Assembly: GCF_016775005.1 (NCBI RefSeq)
Contig: NZ_JAEUXI010000005.1
Location: 1-64,000, forward strand
Reading direction: 5' to 3'
Source: Streptococcus suis
GTDB taxonomy: Bacteria > Bacillota > Bacilli > Lactobacillales > Streptococcaceae
DNA: 64,000 nt
Below are positions 54,486-61,830 of the stretch, one piece after another. Each line of letters begins with the position of its first letter. The stretch's first letter is position 1. Below the pieces are notes generated by a model that was not told where the DNA came from, searched no databases, and saw nothing but the letters and a program-made list of their open reading frames with translations. The position numbers were made by a program, and so were the translations under genes.

Positions 54486-54743
54486 ATGGAACAAGCAAAA
54501 ATCGATCGTATCAATGAATTGGCTAAAAAGAAAAAAGCTGGTACCTTGACACCAGAGGAAAAAGTTGAACAGGCTCAGCTAAGGGAAGAATATATTGAGG
54601 GGTATCGTCGAGCAATCCGTCATCATATTGAGGGGATTAAACTGGTTGATGAAGACGGTAACGATGTGACGCCAGAGAAACTCCGTCAAGTCCAACGTGA
54701 AAAAGGCTTGCATGGCCGTAGTTTGGATGATCCCAATTCCTAA
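54486..54743 (+). CDS. DUF896 family protein (YnzC-like)
   Basis: 85-residue basic helical protein of the DUF896/YnzC family. The N-terminal helical hairpin [20 protein letters not shown] and the [20 protein letters not shown] helix match. Function unknown. Nine bases after glyS with SD GGAGG, so part of the glyQS operon. Confidence 0.88.
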   Translation: MEQAKIDRINELAKKKKAGTLTPEEKVEQAQLREEYIEGYRRAIRHHIEGIKLVDEDGNDVTPEKLRQVQREKGLHGRSLDDPNS

Positions 54744-54768
54744 ATCTACGTTGCTAAAAAAAACAAGT

Positions 54769-54797
54769 AAAAGACTAGGTTTTCTAGTCTTTTTTTG
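54769..54797 (+). terminator. terminator of the glyQS operon
   Basis: Ten-bp stem AAAAGACTAG/CTAGTCTTTT with T-tail; the promoter of the next gene starts inside the T-run. Confidence 0.9.
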
Positions 54798-54804
54798 ATA
54801 TACT
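54796..54804 (+). promoter_or_regulatory. promoter of the M50-like gene
   Basis: Extended -10 TGATATACT right after the terminator, 19 bases before the ATG. Confidence 0.55.
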
Positions 54805-54823
54805 ATTAAAAAGGAGGTTTGCT

Positions 54824-55900
54824 ATGAAGAAAGTATGGAATTGGTTGGTTATAGGTGTTTCTGTTCTGTGTGGTTTTGCGAGTTCCATGTATTCGACTTA
54901 TGGGATGGCTCAGCTTTTACCAGAAAATGATTCCTTCTATGGACTGTGGGTGTTTGGTCTAGGTTATGTCTGGTTTCTAGGTACTTTTTACCTAACCCTC
55001 ATTCTCCACGAATTAGGTCATGCCTTCTTTGGTTGGCTGACGGGTTTTGACTTGGTGGCGCTTGGCTTGGGCAATCGTTTGTTGGTCAAGACTGACCAAG
55101 GCTGGAAATGGAAGAAAACCGTGATTGTGCAAGGGGCAGCTGCTCAGTATATCGGAGTCAAAAGAGATGAGGATGATCCTCGGTCGATTCTGATGTCTGC
55201 AGGTGGCTTGATTGTCCATCTCAGTCTCATCCTTGTTTCTGTTTTGATTGGGTTCTTAACAGGGCATTGGAGTCTGCCTCTATCGCAAATTCTCCTCAAT
55301 CTAGCCTTGTTTATCCTCAACGCCAATCCTTCTGGAATGGTGGATGGTGCCAAAATAAAAGAGTTGTATACTCATCCAGACTATAGCCGCTTGGCCTATC
55401 AAGCACTTAGACATACCTCTCAAGTCATGGTGGACCCAACTGCAGCGAATTTAAGTGATTTTGTCTTGGATCTGCCAATCTTGCCAGGGCATTTACCACA
55501 AACCCACTATCTAAACTGGACGGAGTTGCTGATTTTCAAAGGGGAGTATCAAGAAGCACGAGAGCGATTGGAGAAGTTGATAGCAAAATCGGACAATGAT
55601 TATATGGTTAAGCTGGCAAAACTTGTACTATTGGAAGTCTATCTCTTGCAAGGTTTAGACGAAGAGGCTAGAACATTAGGCCAGGACAAGCAGGTCAAGG
55701 CTCTGCTCAAGTACCCTATGGGGAATTACCAGGTCATCGCGGCTCTCTACCACCAGCGAATTACGGAAGATAGCAAGGCTTTGAAAAAATCTCTGGTTCA
55801 GGCTAAAAAAATGCTGCCTAACAGCCCGCTCTTGGCTGATGAGCAGGATTATTATGGAAAACTCTTAGCAGAGATTGAGTTGGAAAGTCAACTATTATAG
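54824..55900 (+). CDS. M50-like membrane metalloprotease homologue
   Basis: 358-residue membrane protein. The first 180 residues have about five hydrophobic segments. The second holds the zinc motif LILHELGHAFFG near 60-71 (HExxH), and NANPSGMVDGAKI near 167-179 supplies the NPDG-like third ligand motif of M50 proteases. The C-terminal 170 residues are soluble and helical, TPR-like (EYQEARERLEKLIAKSDNDY). Site-2-type proteolysis is plausible; target unknown. SD AAGGAGG. Confidence 0.78.
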   Translation: MKKVWNWLVIGVSVLCGFASSMYSTYGMAQLLPENDSFYGLWVFGLGYVWFLGTFYLTLILHELGHAFFGWLTGFDLVALGLGNRLLVKTDQGWKWKKTVIVQGAAAQYIGVKRDEDDPRSILMSAGGLIVHLSLILVSVLIGFLTGHWSLPLSQILLNLALFILNANPSGMVDGAKIKELYTHPDYSRLAYQALRHTSQVMVDPTAANLSDFVLDLPILPGHLPQTHYLNWTELLIFKGEYQEARERLEKLIAKSDNDYMVKLAKLVLLEVYLLQGLDEEARTLGQDKQVKALLKYPMGNYQVIAALYHQRITEDSKALKKSLVQAKKMLPNSPLLADEQDYYGKLLAEIELESQLL

Positions 55901-55981
55901 TAAAATGTTTGCGACTGATAACAATGATATGCTAAAATATATTATAAATAAATGTATATATAAAGCTTTAGGAGGTTGGTC

Positions 55982-56365
55982 ATGAAAAAACTGATGTACA
56001 CCTTGTTGGTACTTGCCTATGTTACAGTTGCTTATTTGTCGGTCTACGTCCTTCCTCACTATTATTCTGGTGCAATTATGGGGGCGGCAGGAGCCGGTCT
56101 TGGAGCTAGTTTCAAACAGTTCAAGGAAGTGCGAGCTTGTCCTGACCAACCCTTGTTAGCCTATTTTAAGTGGGATAAGAAAAAGACAAGTAGTTTGTTA
56201 TTGGTCCTTCTTGGAATCATCCTTTTTGTCAGCCTTGTGCTGGAATTTAATTGGCAATATGGCATAGCTTTTGTAGTGGCGATCAGCTATGCTATGCTTT
56301 GGAATCTCCTTCATATCCAATTTTTACGGAAATATTATTTTGGGAGTGGGAAAGAACTCGACTAG
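55982..56365 (+). CDS. small membrane protein, 3' end rewritten by a repeat
   Basis: 127 residues with about four hydrophobic segments (TLLVLAYVTVAYLSVYVLP; IMGAAGAGLGA; SLLLVLLGIILFVSLVL; GIAFVVAISYAMLWNLL). Family not recognised; the layout recalls small streptococcal membrane proteins near proteases. Codons from 121 onward (GSGKELD and the stop) lie in the dispersed repeat, so the native C-terminus is lost or replaced. Strong SD AGGAGG before ATG 55982. Confidence 0.72.
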   Translation: MKKLMYTLLVLAYVTVAYLSVYVLPHYYSGAIMGAAGAGLGASFKQFKEVRACPDQPLLAYFKWDKKKTSSLLLVLLGIILFVSLVLEFNWQYGIAFVVAISYAMLWNLLHIQFLRKYYFGSGKELD

Positions 56366-56600
56366 TCTAAAAAAGAGTTCCCCTCACTTCCAAACAGTAG
56401 GTTCGGGCTAAAATAGTCTACTGGACTATTTTACTCCCACCTCCGCACAGCTCCAACAGTCAGAGTAGTGACTGTTGGAGGTTGGAAATGAAGCGAACTC
56501 TGTTCGCAACAGTCGTAAAGGTCAGATTTGGAGTGTGAAACACGAACAAATCTGCCAATCAACCACTGCGCTGAGATGTTGACACGAACTCTGAGAAGTG
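56342..56600 (+). repeat. dispersed structured repeat, copy D
   Basis: Starts GGGAGTGGGAAAGAACTCG inside the upstream gene and ends GCGCTGAGATGTTGACACG plus CTGAGAAGTG. It has extra internal dyads (CTCCAACAGTC/GACTGTTGGAG) compared with copy B. It fills the gap to the MATE gene together with a CTGGGCTTGAGCCCAG hairpin at 56603-56618. Confidence 0.85.
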
Positions 56601-56626
56601 TGCTGGGCTTGAGCCCAGCGTTTTCT

Positions 56627-57964
56627 TTATATACTTTGTCCAGTTTTTAATTTTTTCATAAAGATGATGGAACTTGGAATCAGAACAATGATGCTTCCGA
56701 TCCAGGCGGCGGGGTTAGCGGCGGCGGTTCCATAGAAGCCGAAATACTGCATACCCAGAACGGCTACGATAGCACGGAAAATCAATTCCCCAAAACCTGC
56801 CAGCGTTGGAATCAAACCTTTACCCAGGCCTTGGATAAAACTCCGAAGGATAAAGAGACTAGCCACAATCCAGTAGCAAGATCCGTTAATGATGTAGTAA
56901 ACCAGGGCCAAGTCCAGTACAGTTTGACTGGCATTTGGTAGAAAGAGGCCTGAGAAGAAGCGGTTGCCTAGGATCAGTAAGAGGGCAAAGAGGATGGACC
57001 AGGCGATGTTGAGGACTAGCGTTTTTCGGACGCCTTCTCGAATCCTGTCATAGAGTTTGGCGCCATAGTTCTGGGCTGTAAAGGTGGAAATGGCAAGGCC
57101 AAGATTGACCATTGGTAACATGGCTAATTGGTCGGTGCGCAGGGCAATGGCCTGAGCAGCAATGGCATCTGTTCCTAATTGGTTGACCATAATTTGCAGG
57201 GTGATTGCTCCAATAGCAATGATGCTAGCTTGAAAGCCCATGGGAAAACCAAGCTGGGCATGGTGTACCAAGTTCTCCCTATCTAAGGTCCAGTCGCTTT
57301 TGCTTAGATGAAAGTGTGGTACCTTGCGATAAATATAAGCCAGGAGGTAGAAAACAGAAAATGCCTGAGCAGTTATGGTCGCAAAGCCAGCTCCGAAGAC
57401 GCCCCATTTCATGATAAGAATAAAGAAGAAATCCAGTCCAATGTTGATGAAAGAAGCAATGATCAAGGCCACCAAAGGAGTCCTGGAATTTCCAAGACTG
57501 CGAATGGCACTAGAGAGATAGTTATAGAAAACGGTGAAGGTTAAACCACCAAACATAGCCATTAAAAAGGCCTTGGAATGTGGGAAAATAGAAACTGGAA
57601 CCTGCATCAGGTGCAAGATTGGATCCAAGAAAGTTAACGAGAGGCTGGTCAATAAGATGCTGACACAAGCGGCAAAGAAGAGACCGTGCAGGAAGGATTT
57701 TTTAACTCCTTTCCAGTCGCCAGCTCCATATCGTTGGGCTGTTACAATTGTTAAGCCGTTGGTCACCCCTTGGGCAAAACCGATAATTAAAAAAATCAAG
57801 CTAGCTGTGGATCCGACACTGGCAAAAGCATCCTTACCCAAGGTGTGGCCGACAATCATGGAATCAGCAAAGTTATAGGCTAGCTGAAAAAAACTTCCGA
57901 TTAAGAGGGGAATGGCAAACTGGAGTATGACTCGTATGGGGTTGCCCTTGGATAAATCGTTCAT
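56627..57964 (-). CDS. MATE-family efflux transporter
   Basis: 445-residue antiporter of the MATE/DinF superfamily with about twelve membrane segments in two repeats. The first repeat starts IPLLIGSFFQLAYNFADSMIVGHTLG near 18-43 and the second IIAIGAITLQIMVNQLGTDA near 244. Likely exports cationic drugs or metabolites. Single gene, convergent with the copy D repeat. Confidence 0.88.
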   Translation of the reverse strand: MNDLSKGNPIRVILQFAIPLLIGSFFQLAYNFADSMIVGHTLGKDAFASVGSTASLIFLIIGFAQGVTNGLTIVTAQRYGAGDWKGVKKSFLHGLFFAACVSILLTSLSLTFLDPILHLMQVPVSIFPHSKAFLMAMFGGLTFTVFYNYLSSAIRSLGNSRTPLVALIIASFINIGLDFFFILIMKWGVFGAGFATITAQAFSVFYLLAYIYRKVPHFHLSKSDWTLDRENLVHHAQLGFPMGFQASIIAIGAITLQIMVNQLGTDAIAAQAIALRTDQLAMLPMVNLGLAISTFTAQNYGAKLYDRIREGVRKTLVLNIAWSILFALLLILGNRFFSGLFLPNASQTVLDLALVYYIINGSCYWIVASLFILRSFIQGLGKGLIPTLAGFGELIFRAIVAVLGMQYFGFYGTAAANPAAWIGSIIVLIPSSIIFMKKLKTGQSI

Positions 57965-58029
57965 GTTATGGTTTCCTTTTCATCATCTCACAAAGACAGC
58001 CCATCTACTCAGAGCAGATAGGCCAAATC

Positions 58030-58701
58030 TTACATTTTATTAGTGTATTCTTCAAAATGATCAACGGTATTATTATCCGTTACAGCCATGATCAATTCGT
58101 CCTCGTTAAAGGTATAATCTGGTGTCAACTGGATATTCAATTCTTTTGTAAATCTACTGCGGTAGCCGATGATGTTCATCTTGTAGTTTTGACGGAGCTT
58201 CAACTGGGCCAAGGTTTTTCCAATCCATTTGGCAGGAGGTGGAAATTCGACGATTGTCACTTTGTCATCCAGTTCAATCAAATCAGTTGTGCCCTGATGG
58301 AGCAAATGTTTGGCAAGGGAGATCCCTGTTTCACGCTCAGGTGAAATCACCTTGTCGGCCCCGATTTTTAAAAGTACTTCTTTGGTTGTTTTGCTCTTCA
58401 CCTTGGCAATGACCTTTGGCACGCCAAGTGATTTGCAGTGCAAAACAGCTAGGACACTCGATTCCAAATTGTTTCCCGTTGCAACGACAACCGTATCACA
58501 GTTGTCAATGCCTGCAGCCCGCAAGAGTGTGCGGTCTGTGATGTCGCCGACGATGCCGCGGGTTAGGATGGACTCCAGCTGGTTGATGCGTTGCTCATGG
58601 TTGTCCACGGCGATGATATTACAGTCATAATGGTGAAGGGTTTTAGCGATTGTAGTTCCAAAAACACCTAGACCAAGAATTCCAATCGTTTGTGTTGGCA
58701 T
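58030..58701 (-). CDS. ktrA: potassium uptake regulator KtrA/TrkA-type (RCK)
   Basis: 224-residue cytosolic RCK protein gating the potassium channel-like KtrB. The Rossmann RCK-N domain has GILGLGVFGTTIAKTL near 7-22 and DITDRTLLRAAGI; the C-terminal RCK-C (about 140-224) may bind c-di-AMP. ATG 58701 lies six bases after GGAG. It is ten bases downstream of ktrB, the same transcript. Confidence 0.9.
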   Translation of the reverse strand: MPTQTIGILGLGVFGTTIAKTLHHYDCNIIAVDNHEQRINQLESILTRGIVGDITDRTLLRAAGIDNCDTVVVATGNNLESSVLAVLHCKSLGVPKVIAKVKSKTTKEVLLKIGADKVISPERETGISLAKHLLHQGTTDLIELDDKVTIVEFPPPAKWIGKTLAQLKLRQNYKMNIIGYRSRFTKELNIQLTPDYTFNEDELIMAVTDNNTVDHFEEYTNKM

Positions 58702-58711
58702 GATTTCTCCT

Positions 58712-60061
58712 TTAGACAATCATAGATGATTTAGCGTAGTGTAGGCTCTCCTTCTTAGAAGGTTTGCGGGTGGATAGGCTGATTAGGATGGACATTGGAC
58801 CGATACGGCCGAAGAACATAAGAGCCATAAGAATCAACTGACTAGCCTGGGTCAGATAGGGGGTCAAGTTGGCAGTGACCCCAACAGTTGCAAGAGCTGA
58901 CATGACTTCAAACATGAGAAAGAGCAAAGGCTGGCGTGGGTCAGTGATCGTGGTGGCCACCAGTCCAGCTAGAAAGACCATAATAAAGACACTAAAAGTA
59001 GCAAAAGCCTTGCGGATAGTCAGGGCATCGATAGTATGATCTTTGAAGTTGGTGTGTGGCAAGCCCATAATTTCGCTCCGTGCATAGAGAACTAGGGTCA
59101 AAAAGGCAGTAATCTTAATCCCGCCAGCTGTACCACCAGGGGCACCACCCAGCATCATTTGAAAGATGTAGAGCAAGAGAGTGACAGGCTCTGCCTTGGT
59201 ATAGTCGATGCTGGCAAAACCTGCGGTTCTCATGGTAACCGTCTGGAAAAAGCTAGCCAAGACCTTGCTACCAAGAGGGAGGTGGCCGATTGTACTAGGA
59301 TTGTTCCACTCTGTCAACAGAGTCAAGAGAGTACCACTTGCTAAAATGATAGCTGTCAAACTCAGTACAACCTTTGTATGAAAACGCAGTTTCCGAAGGC
59401 TCCGACGCTGGCCAATCTGCGTCTGAAAATCAAACCAGACAGAAAAACCAAGACCGCCCATAATAATCAGGGCAGCGATGGTCAAATTGACCAAGGGATT
59501 TTCAACATAATTGACAAGACTGGTCGCACCGAAGTTGTCAAAACCAGCATTACAAAAGGCAGATACCGCCACAAAGGCTGCCGAGAAGAGTCCCTTTTCC
59601 CAGCCGAATTCGGGTACGAATTGGAAAGACAAGAGCAGGGCTCCCAAGGCTTCCACCGCTAGGGTAAAGCCAAAGGCGGACTTGATGAAACTCCTGAAAT
59701 GCTTGGTATCCGACCGAGTGAGAGCCTCCTGCAAGGTTGCCATATTGATGAAGCTGAGTTTGCGACCGCCCCTCAAAGCAAAGAGTCCGATAAAACCAAT
59801 CAAACTCAGTCCACCGATTTGAATCAGCAACATGCAGATAATCTGACCAAAGGTCGAATAGGTTTCAGAGACAGGGACGGTGAAGAGTCCTGTCACACAG
59901 ACCATGGACACAGCAGTAAAGAGATTGTCCCAGTATGTGGCTGATGAAGTTGGCAGCTGCGAGAACGGCAAGTGCAATAAAAGAGAGCCTGTCAAGATGA
60001 CCATGAAAAAGCTCGTGACGATCCGTTGACCAGACGAAAGTTTTATCCTAAAAAAAGACAT
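58712..60061 (-). CDS. ktrB: potassium transporter KtrB/TrkH family
   Basis: 449-residue membrane subunit of the Na-dependent K uptake system. Four M1-P-M2-like repeats with filter-type glycines: VCVTGLF near 54, FCNAGFDNFG, TMRTAGFASID near 274 and ATVGVTANLT near 393. Positioned upstream of ktrA, giving ktrB-ktrA. Confidence 0.9.
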   Translation of the reverse strand: MSFFRIKLSSGQRIVTSFFMVILTGSLLLHLPFSQLPTSSATYWDNLFTAVSMVCVTGLFTVPVSETYSTFGQIICMLLIQIGGLSLIGFIGLFALRGGRKLSFINMATLQEALTRSDTKHFRSFIKSAFGFTLAVEALGALLLSFQFVPEFGWEKGLFSAAFVAVSAFCNAGFDNFGATSLVNYVENPLVNLTIAALIIMGGLGFSVWFDFQTQIGQRRSLRKLRFHTKVVLSLTAIILASGTLLTLLTEWNNPSTIGHLPLGSKVLASFFQTVTMRTAGFASIDYTKAEPVTLLLYIFQMMLGGAPGGTAGGIKITAFLTLVLYARSEIMGLPHTNFKDHTIDALTIRKAFATFSVFIMVFLAGLVATTITDPRQPLLFLMFEVMSALATVGVTANLTPYLTQASQLILMALMFFGRIGPMSILISLSTRKPSKKESLHYAKSSMIV

Positions 60062-60101
60062 AAGTCCCCTTCTTTTTCATCAAAAATAAAAATATGACAA
60101 C

Positions 60102-60110
60102 ATTGTAGCA
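60102..60110 (-). promoter_or_regulatory. ktrB promoter, extended -10
   Basis: Minus strand TGCTACAAT, about 40 bases before the ATG. Confidence 0.5.
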
Positions 60111-60147
60111 CAAAATTGAAAAAAAGAAAGGAATAAGGAGGTTTTTA

Positions 60148-60183
60148 ATGAAAAAAACGTATTCAGGGGCACTTGCATTCTGA
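60148..60183 (+). CDS. 11-residue micro-ORF or gene relic
   Basis: AAGGAGG, then six bases (TTTTTA), then ATG: encodes MKKTYSGALAF and stops. The start looks like a signal peptide beginning, so it may be the remains of a secreted protein gene or a leader ORF before the lipoprotein gene 43 bases downstream. Confidence 0.35.
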   Translation: MKKTYSGALAF

Positions 60184-60226
60184 GTTGTTTTGGGATAAGC
60201 TAGAATGAGAAAGAGAGCGTGATCCT

Positions 60227-61093
60227 ATGAAACCAGTTTTTAGTGTCTTACTTAGTATGTTGATTTTGCTAACAGGCTGTCAGAACCTTCCAGATAACAC
60301 CAGTCAGGATGGTGCGACGACTCAAGCCTCCTCAACAGTCCTGTCTGATAATTACTATCTATCCAACCTAGTCGGGCAGACAGATCAACAAACCGTCAAA
60401 ACAGATTTGGAATCAGCTCTGTCTCACAGCAATGTTAACCAATTCTTTCAGGCTGTTAATGACTACAACCAGACTATCCAACAAACTAGCCTATTGGCGG
60501 AGTTTTCACAGACAAGCCTACCTCAATATGACCTCGTAAAGATTGATGAGCTGTGGCAAGCTGCCAAGGGAGATTTTATTGGGACAAACTGCCGTATCAA
60601 TACTTTTACCTTGCTAAAAGATCAATTACAAATCCCAGATTCTGAAGGCGATGAGTCGCTCCTGTTTTTAGATTTAGAAGCTATCGAAACAGGGCAATTG
60701 ATGACGGAGGAGGAGCGGAAACGATTTGTCTATCTATTTGGACGAATTGAAACAGAGGCGACCAAAGATGTGGCTGTACATGCTGCAAAAATGAAAGAAC
60801 ATCTTTCAACAATCACCTTCTCGAGCGCTGCAAAGATGCTTTCAGTTGTTTATCATGATGACTTAGATGGTCATGGCCTTTTTATTGGACATGTTGGGGT
60901 TATGCTGGAAAGCTCAAGTGGAGTACTATTTGTAGAAAAACTATCCTTTCAAGAACCCTATCAAGCTATTTATTTTTCAACGAAAGACCAAGTGTACGAC
61001 TACTTGTTGAAAAAGTATGCACTTGACTATGGTCAGGAAACAGCACCTGCTTTTATTATGGAAAATGATCAGTTTGTTCAGTCAGCACAATAA
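60227..61093 (+). CDS. DUF4300 family lipoprotein
   Basis: 288-residue lipoprotein. The signal peptide ends in LLTGC (lipobox near 14-18). The mature part matches my memory of DUF4300: YYLSNLVGQTDQQTVKTDLE near 44-63, FIGTNCRINTFTLLKD near 120-135 and DGHGLFIGHVGVMLE near 217-231. A surface protein of unknown function. The SD is weak (GAGAGCGTGATCCT). Confidence 0.75.
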   Translation: MKPVFSVLLSMLILLTGCQNLPDNTSQDGATTQASSTVLSDNYYLSNLVGQTDQQTVKTDLESALSHSNVNQFFQAVNDYNQTIQQTSLLAEFSQTSLPQYDLVKIDELWQAAKGDFIGTNCRINTFTLLKDQLQIPDSEGDESLLFLDLEAIETGQLMTEEERKRFVYLFGRIETEATKDVAVHAAKMKEHLSTITFSSAAKMLSVVYHDDLDGHGLFIGHVGVMLESSSGVLFVEKLSFQEPYQAIYFSTKDQVYDYLLKKYALDYGQETAPAFIMENDQFVQSAQ

Positions 61094-61127
61094 AAATAAG
61101 CACCTCTTGCGTTAGGGGTGCTTATTT
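61094..61127. terminator. bidirectional terminator
   Basis: AAATAAGCACC/GGTGCTTATTT 11-bp stem between convergent genes; overlaps the end of the minus-strand gene. Confidence 0.85.
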
Positions 61128-61661
61128 CCATGTTTTTAGAATTTGTTGATGGTAATGGCGGAGCGGAGGCACTTTTTCCAAAAGATAGGTCGCAGCCAGC
61201 CCAACTAAAAAACCAGATAAGATTCCTGTCACAGCCAGGAGAGGGAGATAGTTTAGGACCAGCAAAGAACGGGCAAAAAATGCAAAGACCAAGAGCTGGC
61301 CAAAGTTGTGCAACATACCACCTAGAATAGAAATACCAATCGGACTGACACGCTTAGGTCCCAGCTGTTTAGCGGACAACATAGCAAGGTAACTCAAGCA
61401 AGTCCCAGACAAACCGTAGAGAAAGGTTGAAAAAGTCCCGCCTAAAAAGGTCGAAATGAGGAGCCGAAGAAAGACCACTTTGATACTATCCTTGGCTGGT
61501 AATGTAAAAATTGCAATCAAACTAATGAGGTTTCCTAGACCGAGCTTGGCACCAGGTGCAAAAGAAAAAGGTGTTGGGATAAACCGCTCTATAAATGATA
61601 TGACCACAGCTTGGGCAGCCAGCATGGTGATAAAAATTAAACGTTGTTGCTTATTGTCCAA
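61122..61661 (-). CDS. Gx transporter / heptaprenyl diphosphate synthase component I family
   Basis: 179-residue membrane protein with five to six segments of the Hpre_diP_synt_I family. Typical are IERFIPTPFSFAPGAKLGLGN near 24-44 and SIGILGGMLHNFGQL-like SILGGMLHNFGQLLV near 111-125. It resembles ECF S-components. It clusters with ndh and a polyprenyl synthetase, suggesting isoprenoid quinone or redox cofactor metabolism. Start is TTG 61661, six bases after GGAGG. Confidence 0.82.
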   Translation of the reverse strand: MDNKQQRLIFITMLAAQAVVISFIERFIPTPFSFAPGAKLGLGNLISLIAIFTLPAKDSIKVVFLRLLISTFLGGTFSTFLYGLSGTCLSYLAMLSAKQLGPKRVSPIGISILGGMLHNFGQLLVFAFFARSLLVLNYLPLLAVTGILSGFLVGLAATYLLEKVPPLRHYHQQILKTWK

Positions 61662-61691
61662 GTGTAGCCTCCTTTTGCAAATCTTAGTTCT

Positions 61692-61720
61692 ATTTTACTG
61701 ATTTTAGAATTGGTTTTCAA
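61692..61720 (-). promoter_or_regulatory. promoter of the Gx transporter gene
   Basis: Minus strand TTGAAA, 17-base spacer, TAAAAT, about 30 bases before the TTG start. Confidence 0.7.
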
Positions 61721-61753
61721 GAGGGAACTATTACTAGTTATTGAAAAAAAGAC

Positions 61754-61782
61754 TTGTTAAACAAGAACTAAAAGAGTATAAT
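61754..61782 (+). promoter_or_regulatory. ndh promoter
   Basis: TTGTTA, 17-base spacer, TATAAT. An ATG begins six bases after the -10, at the expected transcription start. Confidence 0.75.
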
Positions 61783-61788
61783 AACATC

Positions 61789-61830
61789 ATGGAATACGTT
61801 GAAAGATTCACAAGGAGGAAAGGATCGTGA
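61789..61830 (+). CDS. 13-residue ORF overlapping the ndh start
   Basis: MEYVERFTRRKGS. Its ATG is at the predicted mRNA 5' end, its AGG AGG codons form the SD of ndh, and its TGA overlaps the ndh GTG (GTGA). Looks like a leaderless coupling ORF. Confidence 0.45.
   Translation: MEYVERFTRRKGS

Noticed and set aside
61118-61330. Plus-strand ORF opposite the Gx transporter gene
   Set aside because: It is a shadow of a well-supported membrane protein gene and lacks an SD.
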